From NCBI RefSeq assembly GCF_001431725.1, contig NZ_CP013106.1, forward strand, positions 2,418,001 through 2,482,000: a stretch of DNA of 64,000 bases, in the 5' to 3' direction. This DNA comes from Halomonas huangheensis (GTDB lineage: Bacteria; Pseudomonadota; Gammaproteobacteria; Pseudomonadales; Halomonadaceae). Within the stretch, counting starts at the first letter, position 1, and every line of letters starts with the position of its first letter. The translations under genes and the position numbers were made by a program. Positions 26,617 through 35,900 of the stretch are shown piece by piece. Below the pieces are notes generated by a model. It saw nothing but the letters and a program-made list of their open reading frames with translations, was not told the origin of the DNA and did not search any database.

Positions 26617-26658
26617 AACATGATCCAAACAAGATGATCTACATAACATGATCCACAT
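26617..26658 (+). repeat. Three 14-bp tandem units in the xdhA leader
   Basis: Units beginning AACATGATCCA, AAGATGATCTA and AACATGATCCA follow one another at exactly 14 bases (26617, 26631, 26645). Each contains a GATC. They occupy the stretch between the RutR-like site and the xdhA start. They could be a local duplication, a protein-binding array or methylation-sensitive sites; nothing decides between these. Confidence 0.7.
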
Positions 26659-26698
26659 AACAACGAACGATCAGCAACAAACACAACAGGACCCTGAC

Positions 26699-28192
26699 AT
26701 GATCGAATTCCACCTCAATGGGCGGCCGCAGCAGGTTGCCGCAGATGCCCACCTCAGTGTGCTGGAATTACTGCGTGAGCAACTGCTGCTGACCGGTACC
26801 AAGGAGGGCTGCGCCTCGGGTGATTGTGGGGCCTGCACAGTGGCCGTTGGTGAGGTCGGGGGCGATGGTCAGCTGCGCTACCACAGTGCCAATGCCTGCA
26901 TCATGCCCGCACATCAGTTGCAGGGACGTCATCTGGTGACGGTGGAGGGTCTCGCCGATGGAGATCAACTGCATCCCAGCCAGGCCGCGATGGTCGAATG
27001 TCACGGTAGCCAGTGTGGCTTCTGCACGCCCGGCATCGTGATGTCGTTGTTCACATTGCATGAACAGCAGCGCCAGCAGCCTGCCCCTTTGTCAGCGGAA
27101 CGCCTGGAAGCCGCACTGGGTGGCAATCTGTGCCGCTGCACCGGCTACCGCCCGATTCGCGACGCCGCCCTGGCCATGAATGACATGCCCGGCCATCAGC
27201 CGCACTGGCTGGATGCAGGCTCTCAAGAGCTCGCCGAGTGCCTGGCGACCGACGTCGGCGGCACCAGCACTTCGGATCAGGAAACCTTCCACCAGCCGCG
27301 TACGCTCGATCAGTTGGTGGACTTGCGCAGCCGCTACCCGGATGCACGCCTGGTTGCCGGCGGTACTGACCTGTGGCTGGAAGTCACCCAACAGTTGGCC
27401 GACTTCTCACGCGTCATCGATACCACCCGCGTCGACGAACTGCGCCACATCCAACCCGGTGATGACGGCCAGGGGCGCGAGGGCTGGTGGATAGGCGCCG
27501 CGGTGACCTATGCCCAGCTCGAACCACTGCTGGAGCGCGAATATCCGACCTTCGCTCACCTGCTCCATCGCCTGGGATCGGCCCAGGTCCGTAATCGCGG
27601 TACCCTGGGCGGCAATGTCGCCAATGCCTCGCCGATCGGCGATACGCCACCGGTACTGTTGGCACTGGATGCTCGCCTGCGCCTGGTAGGCCCATCCGGC
27701 AGCCGGGATATCGACGCGGGCGACTTCTTTCATGCCTACAAGCAGACTGAACTGGCCGCTGACGAGTGCCTGCAGGCGATCTTCATTCCGTCTCCGACCC
27801 CGGAGCGCCAACTCAAGGTGTGGAAACTCTCCAAGCGTCGCGAAGACGATATCTCCGCCGTGCTGGGTGCCTTCAGTTGGAGAGTCGACAACGGTCTGTT
27901 GCGTGACGTTCACCTCGCCTTCGGTGGCATGGCCGGTATTCCCGCCCGCGCGGCTGGCGCAGAAGCCGCACTGGAAGGTCAATTGCCCAACGCAGGGGCC
28001 TTCTCCGCTGCGCGCGCGGCGCTTGCCGATGACTTCTCGCCGATGAGCGATGTGCGTGGCTCCGCCGAGTACCGGCAGCACTCTGCAGCAGCGCTGCTCG
28101 AGCGCCTGCGACTGCTGATTGCCAACGAGTCCATAGATACAGCGAAATCCACCACATCAGAGGAGGTGATGCTCCATGCGTACGCTCACTGA
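26699..28192 (+). CDS. xdhA: Xanthine dehydrogenase small subunit (2Fe-2S and FAD)
   Basis: The ATG at 26699 follows ACAGGA at correct spacing and begins the conserved MIEFHLNGRP; a spurious in-frame ATG lies 51 bases upstream. The 497-residue subunit has the plant-type 2Fe-2S site (Cys38, Cys43, Cys46), the second cluster domain (CGFCTPGIVMSL and LCRCTGYRPI, about 107-150), then the FAD domain (VAGGTDLWLE and LGGNVANASPIGD). It passes electrons from the molybdenum subunit to NAD. Its 3' end overlaps xdhB by 17 bases. Confidence 0.95.
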   Translation: MIEFHLNGRPQQVAADAHLSVLELLREQLLLTGTKEGCASGDCGACTVAVGEVGGDGQLRYHSANACIMPAHQLQGRHLVTVEGLADGDQLHPSQAAMVECHGSQCGFCTPGIVMSLFTLHEQQRQQPAPLSAERLEAALGGNLCRCTGYRPIRDAALAMNDMPGHQPHWLDAGSQELAECLATDVGGTSTSDQETFHQPRTLDQLVDLRSRYPDARLVAGGTDLWLEVTQQLADFSRVIDTTRVDELRHIQPGDDGQGREGWWIGAAVTYAQLEPLLEREYPTFAHLLHRLGSAQVRNRGTLGGNVANASPIGDTPPVLLALDARLRLVGPSGSRDIDAGDFFHAYKQTELAADECLQAIFIPSPTPERQLKVWKLSKRREDDISAVLGAFSWRVDNGLLRDVHLAFGGMAGIPARAAGAEAALEGQLPNAGAFSAARAALADDFSPMSDVRGSAEYRQHSAAALLERLRLLIANESIDTAKSTTSEEVMLHAYAH

Positions 28193-30569
28193 ACTGCCAC
28201 TGCAAACCACCTCCGAGCAGACCCGGCAACCGCAGCCCTCCGAGGCTCAAACCAGTGCCTTTTCCGGTACCCCAGCCCGCCACGAGAGTGCCATCAAACA
28301 TGTCACCGGTCGCGCGGCATATATTGATGACCTCGCGCTGCCAGCCGATGCATTGCATCTGGCGCTTGGGTTGTCGCCCGTTGCTCATGGTCGGATCACC
28401 CGGCTCGACCTTGCCGCAGTGCGCGCGGCACCTGGCGTGGTGGACGTGATTACCGTCGCCGATGTTCCCGGCCATACCGACATCGGTCCGGTATTTCCCG
28501 GAGACCCGATCATGGCCGATGGCGAAGTGCTCTATGCAGGCCAGGTCATCTTCGCGGTTGCCGCAGACAGCTACCGAGCCGCGCGCCAGGCCATCAAACA
28601 GGCGGTGATCGAGATCGATGAGGCTCCGGCCAGCCTTGATCCCGTCGCCGCTGCGGAAGCCAAAGACCTGGTTCGCCCCTCCCACCAGCAACTCAGCGGC
28701 GACTGGCAGCAGGCGCTAACTGACGCGGTACATATCATTGAAGGCGAGCAATTCGTCGGCGGCCAGGAGCACTTCTACCTCGAGGGCCAGGCCTGTGTGG
28801 TTCATCCCACCGAGGATGAAGGGGTGATGGTGCATACGTCCAACCAGCATCCCAGCGAAACGCAGAAGCTGGTGGCTGAGGTACTGGGAATTCCCTTGCA
28901 CGCGGTCACTGTTGAAACGCGGCGTATGGGTGGTGGCTTCGGAGGCAAGGAAACCCAGGCCTCGCCCTGGGCGTGCCTGGCGGCGATTGTGGCGCGTCGT
29001 ACCCAGCGCAGTTGCCGAATTCGCCTGCCACGCAGCGAGGACATGCGTGTTACCGGCAAGCGCCATCCCTTCCATAATCGATACCAGTTGGGGGTCGATG
29101 CGAAGGGCGTGATTCAAGGTGGCGATATCACCGTTATCGGCGACTGCGGCTACTCGCCTGATCTGTCCGACGCCATCGTCGATCGCGCCATGTTCCACGC
29201 CGACAATACCTACTCACTGGGCGCCGCTCGCGTCACGGGCCATCGGGCGCGCACCAATACCGCGTCCAACACCGCCTTCCGCGGCTTCGGCGGCCCCCAG
29301 GGCATGATGGTGATCGAAGCCGCCGTCGAGGATATTGCACGCCAGGTCGGAGAAGACCCGCTGACCATCCGCAAGCGCAACTTCTATCGTCAGAATCGCA
29401 ATGTCACCCACTATGCCCAGACAGTGGACCAGATCGCGCTGCTCCATGAGTTGGTCGAGAACCTCGAGACTTCCAGCGAGTACTGGCAACGGCGCGAACG
29501 GATCCGCCAGTTCAACGCCAACAACCGGACCATTCGCAAGGGCCTGGCACTGACACCGGTGAAATTCGGTATCTCCTTCACCGCTCAGCATCTCAATCAG
29601 GCCGGAGCCCTGCTTCACGTCTACACCGACGGCAGCGTGATGATCAATCACGGCGGCACCGAGATGGGTCAGGGTCTGCATACCAAGATCTGTCAGGTGG
29701 TAGGCCGTGAGTTGGGTCTGGATCTGGAACAGGTACGCATCACTGCGACGCGCACCGACAAGGTGCCCAACACCTCACCAACCGCCGCTTCCAGTGGTGC
29801 CGACCTCAATGGGCAGGCTGCGCGTGACGCAGCACTCAAGCTCAAGCAGCGCCTGTTCGATTTTGCCGCCGAGCACTACCATCTCGACCGCGAAGCGATG
29901 CGTATGGAAACGGGTACCTTGATCGCAGGCTTCGGCGAGAGCGAAACCCGCATCGCCTGGGGCGAGTTGATCCAGACCGCCTATCTATCGCGTATCTCGC
30001 TGTCGGAAAAAGGCTTCTACGCTACACCACTGATCCACTATGACCGCGCCACCGGCAGCGGCCGCCCCTTCTATTACTTCGCCTTCGGTGCCGCAGTAGC
30101 CGAGGTTTCCGTGGATACCCTGAGCGGCGAGTACCAGGTCGACCGTGTCGATATCCTGCATGATGTTGGCGACTCGCTGAATCCGGCCATCGATATCGGC
30201 CAGGTCGAAGGCGGCTTCATCCAGGGCATGGGGTGGCTGACCAGTGAAGAGCTGAAATGGAACGACAACGGGCAACTGATCTCCCATGGGCCGGCGACCT
30301 ACAAGATCCCGACCTATGGCGACCTTCCGGCTACCTTCAACGTCAAGCTGATGGAAGGCCACCCCAACTCCATGGCCAGCATCTACCGCTCCAAGGCAGT
30401 GGGTGAACCGCCGTTCATGCTCGGCATGTCGGTATGGTGCGCACTGCGAGACGCGCTAGCCAGTCTGAGCGACTACCGCCAGGCAGTACGTCTCGATACC
30501 CCGGCGACCCCGGAACGAGTGATGGCAGCGGCTGCAGCAGCCCGTGAGGCGGCGGGAAGCGGATCATGA
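28176..30569 (+). CDS. xdhB: Xanthine dehydrogenase molybdopterin-binding subunit
   Basis: A 797-residue molybdenum hydroxylase subunit. Recognisable elements are GRAAYIDDL near residue 46, RMGGGFGGKETQASP (about 249-263), TAFRGFGGPQGMMV, the cofactor-binding GGTEMGQGLHTK, and GEPPFMLG with the catalytic glutamate near the C-terminus. It oxidises hypoxanthine and xanthine to urate. AGGAGG lies in the last codons of xdhA, eight bases before the ATG, and the genes overlap. Length is normal for bacterial XdhB. It ends overlapping xdhC by four bases. Confidence 0.96.
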   Translation: MRTLTELPLQTTSEQTRQPQPSEAQTSAFSGTPARHESAIKHVTGRAAYIDDLALPADALHLALGLSPVAHGRITRLDLAAVRAAPGVVDVITVADVPGHTDIGPVFPGDPIMADGEVLYAGQVIFAVAADSYRAARQAIKQAVIEIDEAPASLDPVAAAEAKDLVRPSHQQLSGDWQQALTDAVHIIEGEQFVGGQEHFYLEGQACVVHPTEDEGVMVHTSNQHPSETQKLVAEVLGIPLHAVTVETRRMGGGFGGKETQASPWACLAAIVARRTQRSCRIRLPRSEDMRVTGKRHPFHNRYQLGVDAKGVIQGGDITVIGDCGYSPDLSDAIVDRAMFHADNTYSLGAARVTGHRARTNTASNTAFRGFGGPQGMMVIEAAVEDIARQVGEDPLTIRKRNFYRQNRNVTHYAQTVDQIALLHELVENLETSSEYWQRRERIRQFNANNRTIRKGLALTPVKFGISFTAQHLNQAGALLHVYTDGSVMINHGGTEMGQGLHTKICQVVGRELGLDLEQVRITATRTDKVPNTSPTAASSGADLNGQAARDAALKLKQRLFDFAAEHYHLDREAMRMETGTLIAGFGESETRIAWGELIQTAYLSRISLSEKGFYATPLIHYDRATGSGRPFYYFAFGAAVAEVSVDTLSGEYQVDRVDILHDVGDSLNPAIDIGQVEGGFIQGMGWLTSEELKWNDNGQLISHGPATYKIPTYGDLPATFNVKLMEGHPNSMASIYRSKAVGEPPFMLGMSVWCALRDALASLSDYRQAVRLDTPATPERVMAAAAAAREAAGSGS

Positions 30570-31423
30570 ATCGTCAACACAAGCCCGAGTGCTGGTACGA
30601 AGCACTGGCGCGTTTGCAACGTGAGGGCCTGCCGCATGTGGTGGCCACTCAGGTAACCAGTCAGGGCTCGACCCCTCGAGAGCCGGGCGCGCACATGATC
30701 ATTACGCCCGATCATGTCTACGATACCCTGGGCGGTGGCACCTTCGAATGGCAGGTGATTGCCGCGGCCCGGGAAAATCTCGCAGGCGGCAAGGCCGGTA
30801 TGCAACTCGAGGCATTCTCGCTGGGTGGCCGCAGCGGCCAGTGCTGTGGAGGTTTCGTCAACGTCATTCTCGAAACCTGGCCCGGCAGTGCGGTACATCT
30901 GGCGCTGTTCGGCGCTGGGCATGTCGGACGGGAGATCGCACAACTGGTGGCCCCTCTCGACTGGCAACTCGATTGGTACGACAGCCGTAATGATGGTTTC
31001 CACAACTTGCCCGAACCGACGCCGCGCCAACACCGCCGCCAGATGCCGGATATTGAAGCCGCAGTGGCCGAGCTGGCGGAACATAGCCATGTACTGGTGC
31101 TCACCCACGATCATGCCGAAGACTTCGCGCTGGTGAATGCCGCGCTCAAGCGCGGTGACTGCGCCTCCATTGGCCTGATCGGGTCACGCAGCAAGTGGGC
31201 CAGTTTCCGTCGCCGCCTCGAGGCGGAGGGGCACAGTGTCGAAGCCATTGACGAAGTGCGCTGCCCGATCGGTGATTCGGGCGGCAACAAGGCGCCCTAC
31301 GCCGTTGCCCTATCTGCGGTGGCCGAACTGCAACCGCTCTGCACGCGCCACAACAGCAATCACGCAAAACGTGGCGAGAGCCGTGGCATCGATAGCGCCG
31401 CTCTCAGATCTCTTTTCCATTGA
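30566..31423 (+). CDS. xdhC: Xanthine dehydrogenase accessory protein XdhC
   Basis: The 285-residue protein has the XdhC pattern: an N-terminal part with SQGSTPREPGAHM and the cysteine motif RSGQCCGG (about residues 91-98), then a Rossmann domain beginning LFGAGHVGREI and ending with the CPIGDSGGNKAPYAVALSAV region. XdhC inserts the sulfurated molybdenum cofactor into XdhB. The ATGA overlap with xdhB shows translational coupling. Confidence 0.95.
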   Translation: MNRQHKPECWYEALARLQREGLPHVVATQVTSQGSTPREPGAHMIITPDHVYDTLGGGTFEWQVIAAARENLAGGKAGMQLEAFSLGGRSGQCCGGFVNVILETWPGSAVHLALFGAGHVGREIAQLVAPLDWQLDWYDSRNDGFHNLPEPTPRQHRRQMPDIEAAVAELAEHSHVLVLTHDHAEDFALVNAALKRGDCASIGLIGSRSKWASFRRRLEAEGHSVEAIDEVRCPIGDSGGNKAPYAVALSAVAELQPLCTRHNSNHAKRGESRGIDSAALRSLFH

Positions 31424-31432
31424 GTCCCAACG

Positions 31433-32815
31433 ATGAGCAACTCCTCAGACATGGCGTCACAGAACGCCCAACCAACATCGCCAGATCCTCGCATTCAGGA
31501 GACAGCTCACAGCTGGGTAATGCGTGCTCGTATTCTCAGCTTTGATGCTGATCCCGGTGATGGCGACACCCCGAATGAGGGCAGCGTCGTCTACCATGAG
31601 GACGGCGCCCTATGGTGGGAAGCCGGACGAATTCGCGCGCTCGGCAACTGGGAGGAACTGTCCGCGCAACTCCCTACTGACGTGAGTGTGATCGACCAGC
31701 GTGACAAGCTGGTCATGCCCGGCTTCATCGATAGTCATGTCCATTATGTACAGCTCGACATCATGGCTTCCTACGGACGCCAACTGCTTGACTGGCTTAA
31801 CGAGTACACCTTTCCCGAGGAGTGCCGATTCGCCCAGCGTGAGCACGCCGAGCATATGGCCGACGCCTTTCTCGATGAATTGATGCGCGTCGGCACCACC
31901 ACCGCCCAGGTATTCTGCTCCAGCCATCCAAACTCGGTAGATGCCTTCTTCAGCGCGGCCCGCCGACGCGACCTGTGCATGCTGGCCGGCAAGGTACTGA
32001 TGGACCGCCATGCACCAGAGGAATTGACCGACGACACCCGGGGCGGTATCCGCGATAGCGAACGCTTGATCAGCGATTGGCATGGTACGGGGCGACTCGG
32101 CTACAGCGTCACGCCGCGCTTTGCTCCGACTTCCACTCGAGAACAGTTGGACGCCGCCGGAGGTCTGCTGCGTAATGACCCCAGCCTGTGGCTGCAGACG
32201 CACCTCTCGGAAAACCTCGGAGAGTTGGATTGGGTTGCTGAGCTGTTTCCCGATAGCCGTGACTACCTTGAGGTCTACGAAAAGTCCAACCTTGTCGGGC
32301 CGCGCAGCACCTTCGCTCACGGTATCCATCTCGACAACGGCATGCGTGGGCGTCTCGCCGAACGCGGTGCCAATATCGCCTTCTGCCCCAGTTCCAACCT
32401 GTTCCTGGGCAGCGGGCTCTTCGACCGCAGCGCTGCACGTGACAACAACCTGAACCTGACCCTTGCCAGTGATATTGGCGCCGGTACCGACCTTTCCGGA
32501 CTGGCCACGCTCAAGGCCGGATATCAGGTTGGTCAATTACGCGGACAACCACTGACCGCCTGGGCAGGATTCCACGCACTGACGCGAGGCAATGCCGTAT
32601 CGCTGTCGCTGGATGACCGGATCGGGCGTCTCGCGCCTGGTATGGATGCAGACTTCGTGGTCCTCGACCTCTACGCCTCACCATTGCTGGCCAGGCGCAT
32701 GGCACGTTGCACCAGTCTCGCCGAGGAGCTGTTCACGCTGATGATGCTGGGTGACGACCGTGCCGTGCACGAAACCTGGGCCGGAGGACGACTGCAGCAC
32801 CGCAGACAGACTTAG
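31433..32815 (+). CDS. guaD: Guanine deaminase
   Basis: This 460-residue amidohydrolase converts guanine to xanthine, the substrate for the XDH encoded upstream. Metal and substrate motifs: PGFIDSHVHYVQLD with His102 and His104, the guanine-deaminase segment YGRQLLDWLNEYTFPEE (about 115-131), RFAPTSTREQL, QTHLSEN, FAHGIHLDN and the catalytic SDIGAGTDLS. It starts 9 bases after xdhC, completing an xdhABC-guaD operon. A 40-residue N-terminal lead is longer than in some homologues. Confidence 0.94.
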   Translation: MSNSSDMASQNAQPTSPDPRIQETAHSWVMRARILSFDADPGDGDTPNEGSVVYHEDGALWWEAGRIRALGNWEELSAQLPTDVSVIDQRDKLVMPGFIDSHVHYVQLDIMASYGRQLLDWLNEYTFPEECRFAQREHAEHMADAFLDELMRVGTTTAQVFCSSHPNSVDAFFSAARRRDLCMLAGKVLMDRHAPEELTDDTRGGIRDSERLISDWHGTGRLGYSVTPRFAPTSTREQLDAAGGLLRNDPSLWLQTHLSENLGELDWVAELFPDSRDYLEVYEKSNLVGPRSTFAHGIHLDNGMRGRLAERGANIAFCPSSNLFLGSGLFDRSAARDNNLNLTLASDIGAGTDLSGLATLKAGYQVGQLRGQPLTAWAGFHALTRGNAVSLSLDDRIGRLAPGMDADFVVLDLYASPLLARRMARCTSLAEELFTLMMLGDDRAVHETWAGGRLQHRRQT

Positions 32816-32925
32816 AAGAGAGCGATCAAGGAACCAAGCTGTCGATTTCCAGGAGCGGCCTCATGCGAGACCGCTCGGTCATGGAAAGCGGTTGATCTCG
32901 CTCACCGCGAATAGAGCTGGAAATC

Positions 32926-35900
32926 CTACAGGGACTTTTCAACGCCGATGGTCTTCAACCAATCCTCGATGTCACGGGTACTGATCTTGCTGTCCTCTCC
33001 GTCATCCTTCTGAAAGGTATCCAGCATCGCGAAGAAGTCGTCGTTATCCAGCATGAACTCCGCCGATGCGTGTTCATCCTCGCTACGATCATCATCCCCA
33101 CCGTGATTTCTCAGATCTTTCCTGCTGACAATGTCATCGCTACCGTTCCAGTCATCCCAATTATCCAGCATGGGGTCGATGACATCCCTGTTCTCTTCAT
33201 AGAATGCGCGACCAAACCCATCGGCAGCCATATTCTGCCGATAATCATTGAATCCGCCTTCACCAACGGACTCCAGCCAGCTATCCAGGTCGTTGGTGCT
33301 GACTTTATCGTCTCCACCACCTTTCTTCTTCGCTGTATCCAACGTTTCAAAGAACTTCCATTCATCTATCAGGAATTGCGCGGCATCCCGTTCCGCTCTG
33401 GACCTGTCATTATCTTCCTCACTAATGCCTTTCAGGTCTTTCATGCTGACAATGGAGTCGCTACCATTCCAGTCATCCCAATACTCAACGATGGTATCGA
33501 TATGTTCTCTATTCTCTTCGATAAATTCTTCATCAAAAGAAGAAATTTCTTCCTCCGACTCTACATATGAACGAATATCATCGAGGTCATTATATTTATC
33601 AGTCCTTCCAAAGACCTCATTCATCATATCTGCACGTTCCTGGCTGAACTCTCCTTGCGGGTGTGCCACGTCGTATAACCCTTCAAGATACTCGACGATC
33701 TTGTCGCGAGTACCACGCGTAGCACTGTCTCCCTGGGAAGGGTTGATGACCTGCTTGACACCATCCTTGACAAAAATCACACGACCATCAGACAGTAGCT
33801 CAATTGACTCAACATCCACGCGATCTACATCTTCCTTGAACTCTCCAAAGCTTCCGGGTTTCCCTCCATCACCAAAAACTGGAAGTCCGGATGGGTCGAC
33901 ATCCAGATCCAATTCCTCACGCAGATCTTCAATATCGTTGTAATCATCAGATTCGTTATGCAGGTCGGTTATCTTTTCTACCAACCGCTCATCCAGCTCC
34001 CCATCCGAATGGGTCAAGATATGTAAATCCTTGAGATAGTCAAAGATATCCTCTGCATCGCTTTCACTTAGCTCGCCATGATCATCCTTGTCAATCTGCC
34101 AGCGTTTGCCATCCTTTTCAAAAGTAATGACACTGCTATCGCCGGAGTCCAGTTCGATGGAACCTACGTCAACACGGTCAACATCTCTCTTGAAATCATG
34201 GAAGGTCCCAGGCTTATCATCATCTACGCCAAAGAGCGGTGGCTCCGAGTCATCCAAGGCACGTTTCAGGGCATCTATATCATTATATTTATCGGATTCA
34301 TTGTGAAGGTCCGTTATCTCAGAAATCAGATCATGATCCTTCTTCCCACCGGGATGGGTAATTTCATGCAGCTCGGTCAAGTACTCAATGATCTTCTGAC
34401 GAGTTGAATCACTTGCCTTATCACCGATAAAGGGATCAATAACCTGCCTCACTCCATCCTTGGTAAAGAAGACTCGTCCGTTGTCGGCAAGCTCGATGGA
34501 GCCAACATCGACTCGATCAACATCTTTCTTGAACTCTCCGAAACTCCCGGGACTACCGCCGTCTCCAAAGCGTTGCCGTCCGGATGGATCTTCGCCACTT
34601 TCTCCAATGCCAGAATCATGATCGTCATCCCAATTGGAGAACCAGTCATCCGAGATATTGTCATGTCCATCGACGTATTCAGTAAAGTCCTGGTATTGCT
34701 CTGGCCTCGACTCCCAAACAGGCTTGTCCTCCGGATAAAGATCGTAATAACCATCCGTGCCGTAATCGGAATCATATTCGTAGCGAGAATGAATGGTGTA
34801 GTTAAGCTTGTCGCCCCAATCATCCTCCGTGATACCAAGCTCGCTCCAGTTCTCGAAAGTGTTAAGTACTTCTTCTGCTTTCTGATCCGACTTTTGCTTG
34901 GCGACAACCCCCATCACAATGGCGGCAATTCCGCCCAGCGCAACCCCCGCAATACCCAAAGCCCCGGAGGCAATGCCCAGCCCGGTAGCCAGAGAACCGC
35001 CGGCGATCATGCTGGCCAGGTTGGTGCCTGCGGCTCCCGCGATACTGATTCCGGACAGCAGCTGCAGCGAGGCTGCGGCAAATTCGCTATCAAGGGCATC
35101 GGGATTGCCAATCAACTTGTCGATCGACATGGCGCCGAGTGCCAGATCCAGCACGCCCCCGGCCACGTCAGCAAGACCGCCTACCGTATTGAGTACACTT
35201 CCCACAATTCGGAGTTTACCGGAGGTATCCATGCTATCGGGATCAATACCCATACCTTCGATGCGTTGATCCACTGTGGCTAGAATAGTTCTTCGACTAT
35301 CTTCGCTCACATTGTCCAGTACATCCCAGTTGATAGTGAAATCTGAACTGGCTTGTGAAATGCGCTCACTCGGATCTGACATGGCATCTTCGAAGCTGCC
35401 TTGAGAAGCCGTAACAAAGCTCGTGCTGTCCTCAGTAGCCGTGAAGAACGAGAGGGAGTCATCTGATTGAGAACTCTGGCTGATAATTGATCTCTGTTCC
35501 TCCATCGATCCCAGTTCATGACCTTCCGCGTCAAGGGTCCGCACTGGATCATCCGAGTTTGAATATCGGTCTAGATAAGACTCCGTCAGTTGCTCATTCG
35601 AGTCCCTATCCAAACCTAACGACGTCAGCATCCCTGGCTTATCGAATAGCTTCTTCAAAGCTTTAGCGCCGGCGGTGCCTGCCTCCAGCATCGCTGGTGA
35701 TGTCGCGAGGGTGATCAACAACAGGCGAGCCGCTGCCATCCGCTCTTCAACGGTGTCTCCCTGGTTCTTGGTCAAGGTATAGATAGCCGCGGCTGCGGTC
35801 AGAGTGCCGGCAATCGCAGGAAGAGTGCCATTGGCCATACTGGCCTGCAGTAGCGCGGCTGCGCCGTTACGTACCTTGACGCTGTTGGGGGCTCCCTCAT

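Noticed and set aside
32926..34600. RTX-type calcium repeats or a giant adhesin
   Set aside because: No GGxGxDxxx nonapeptides, no Sec signal, no type I secretion signal or neighbouring transporter genes.
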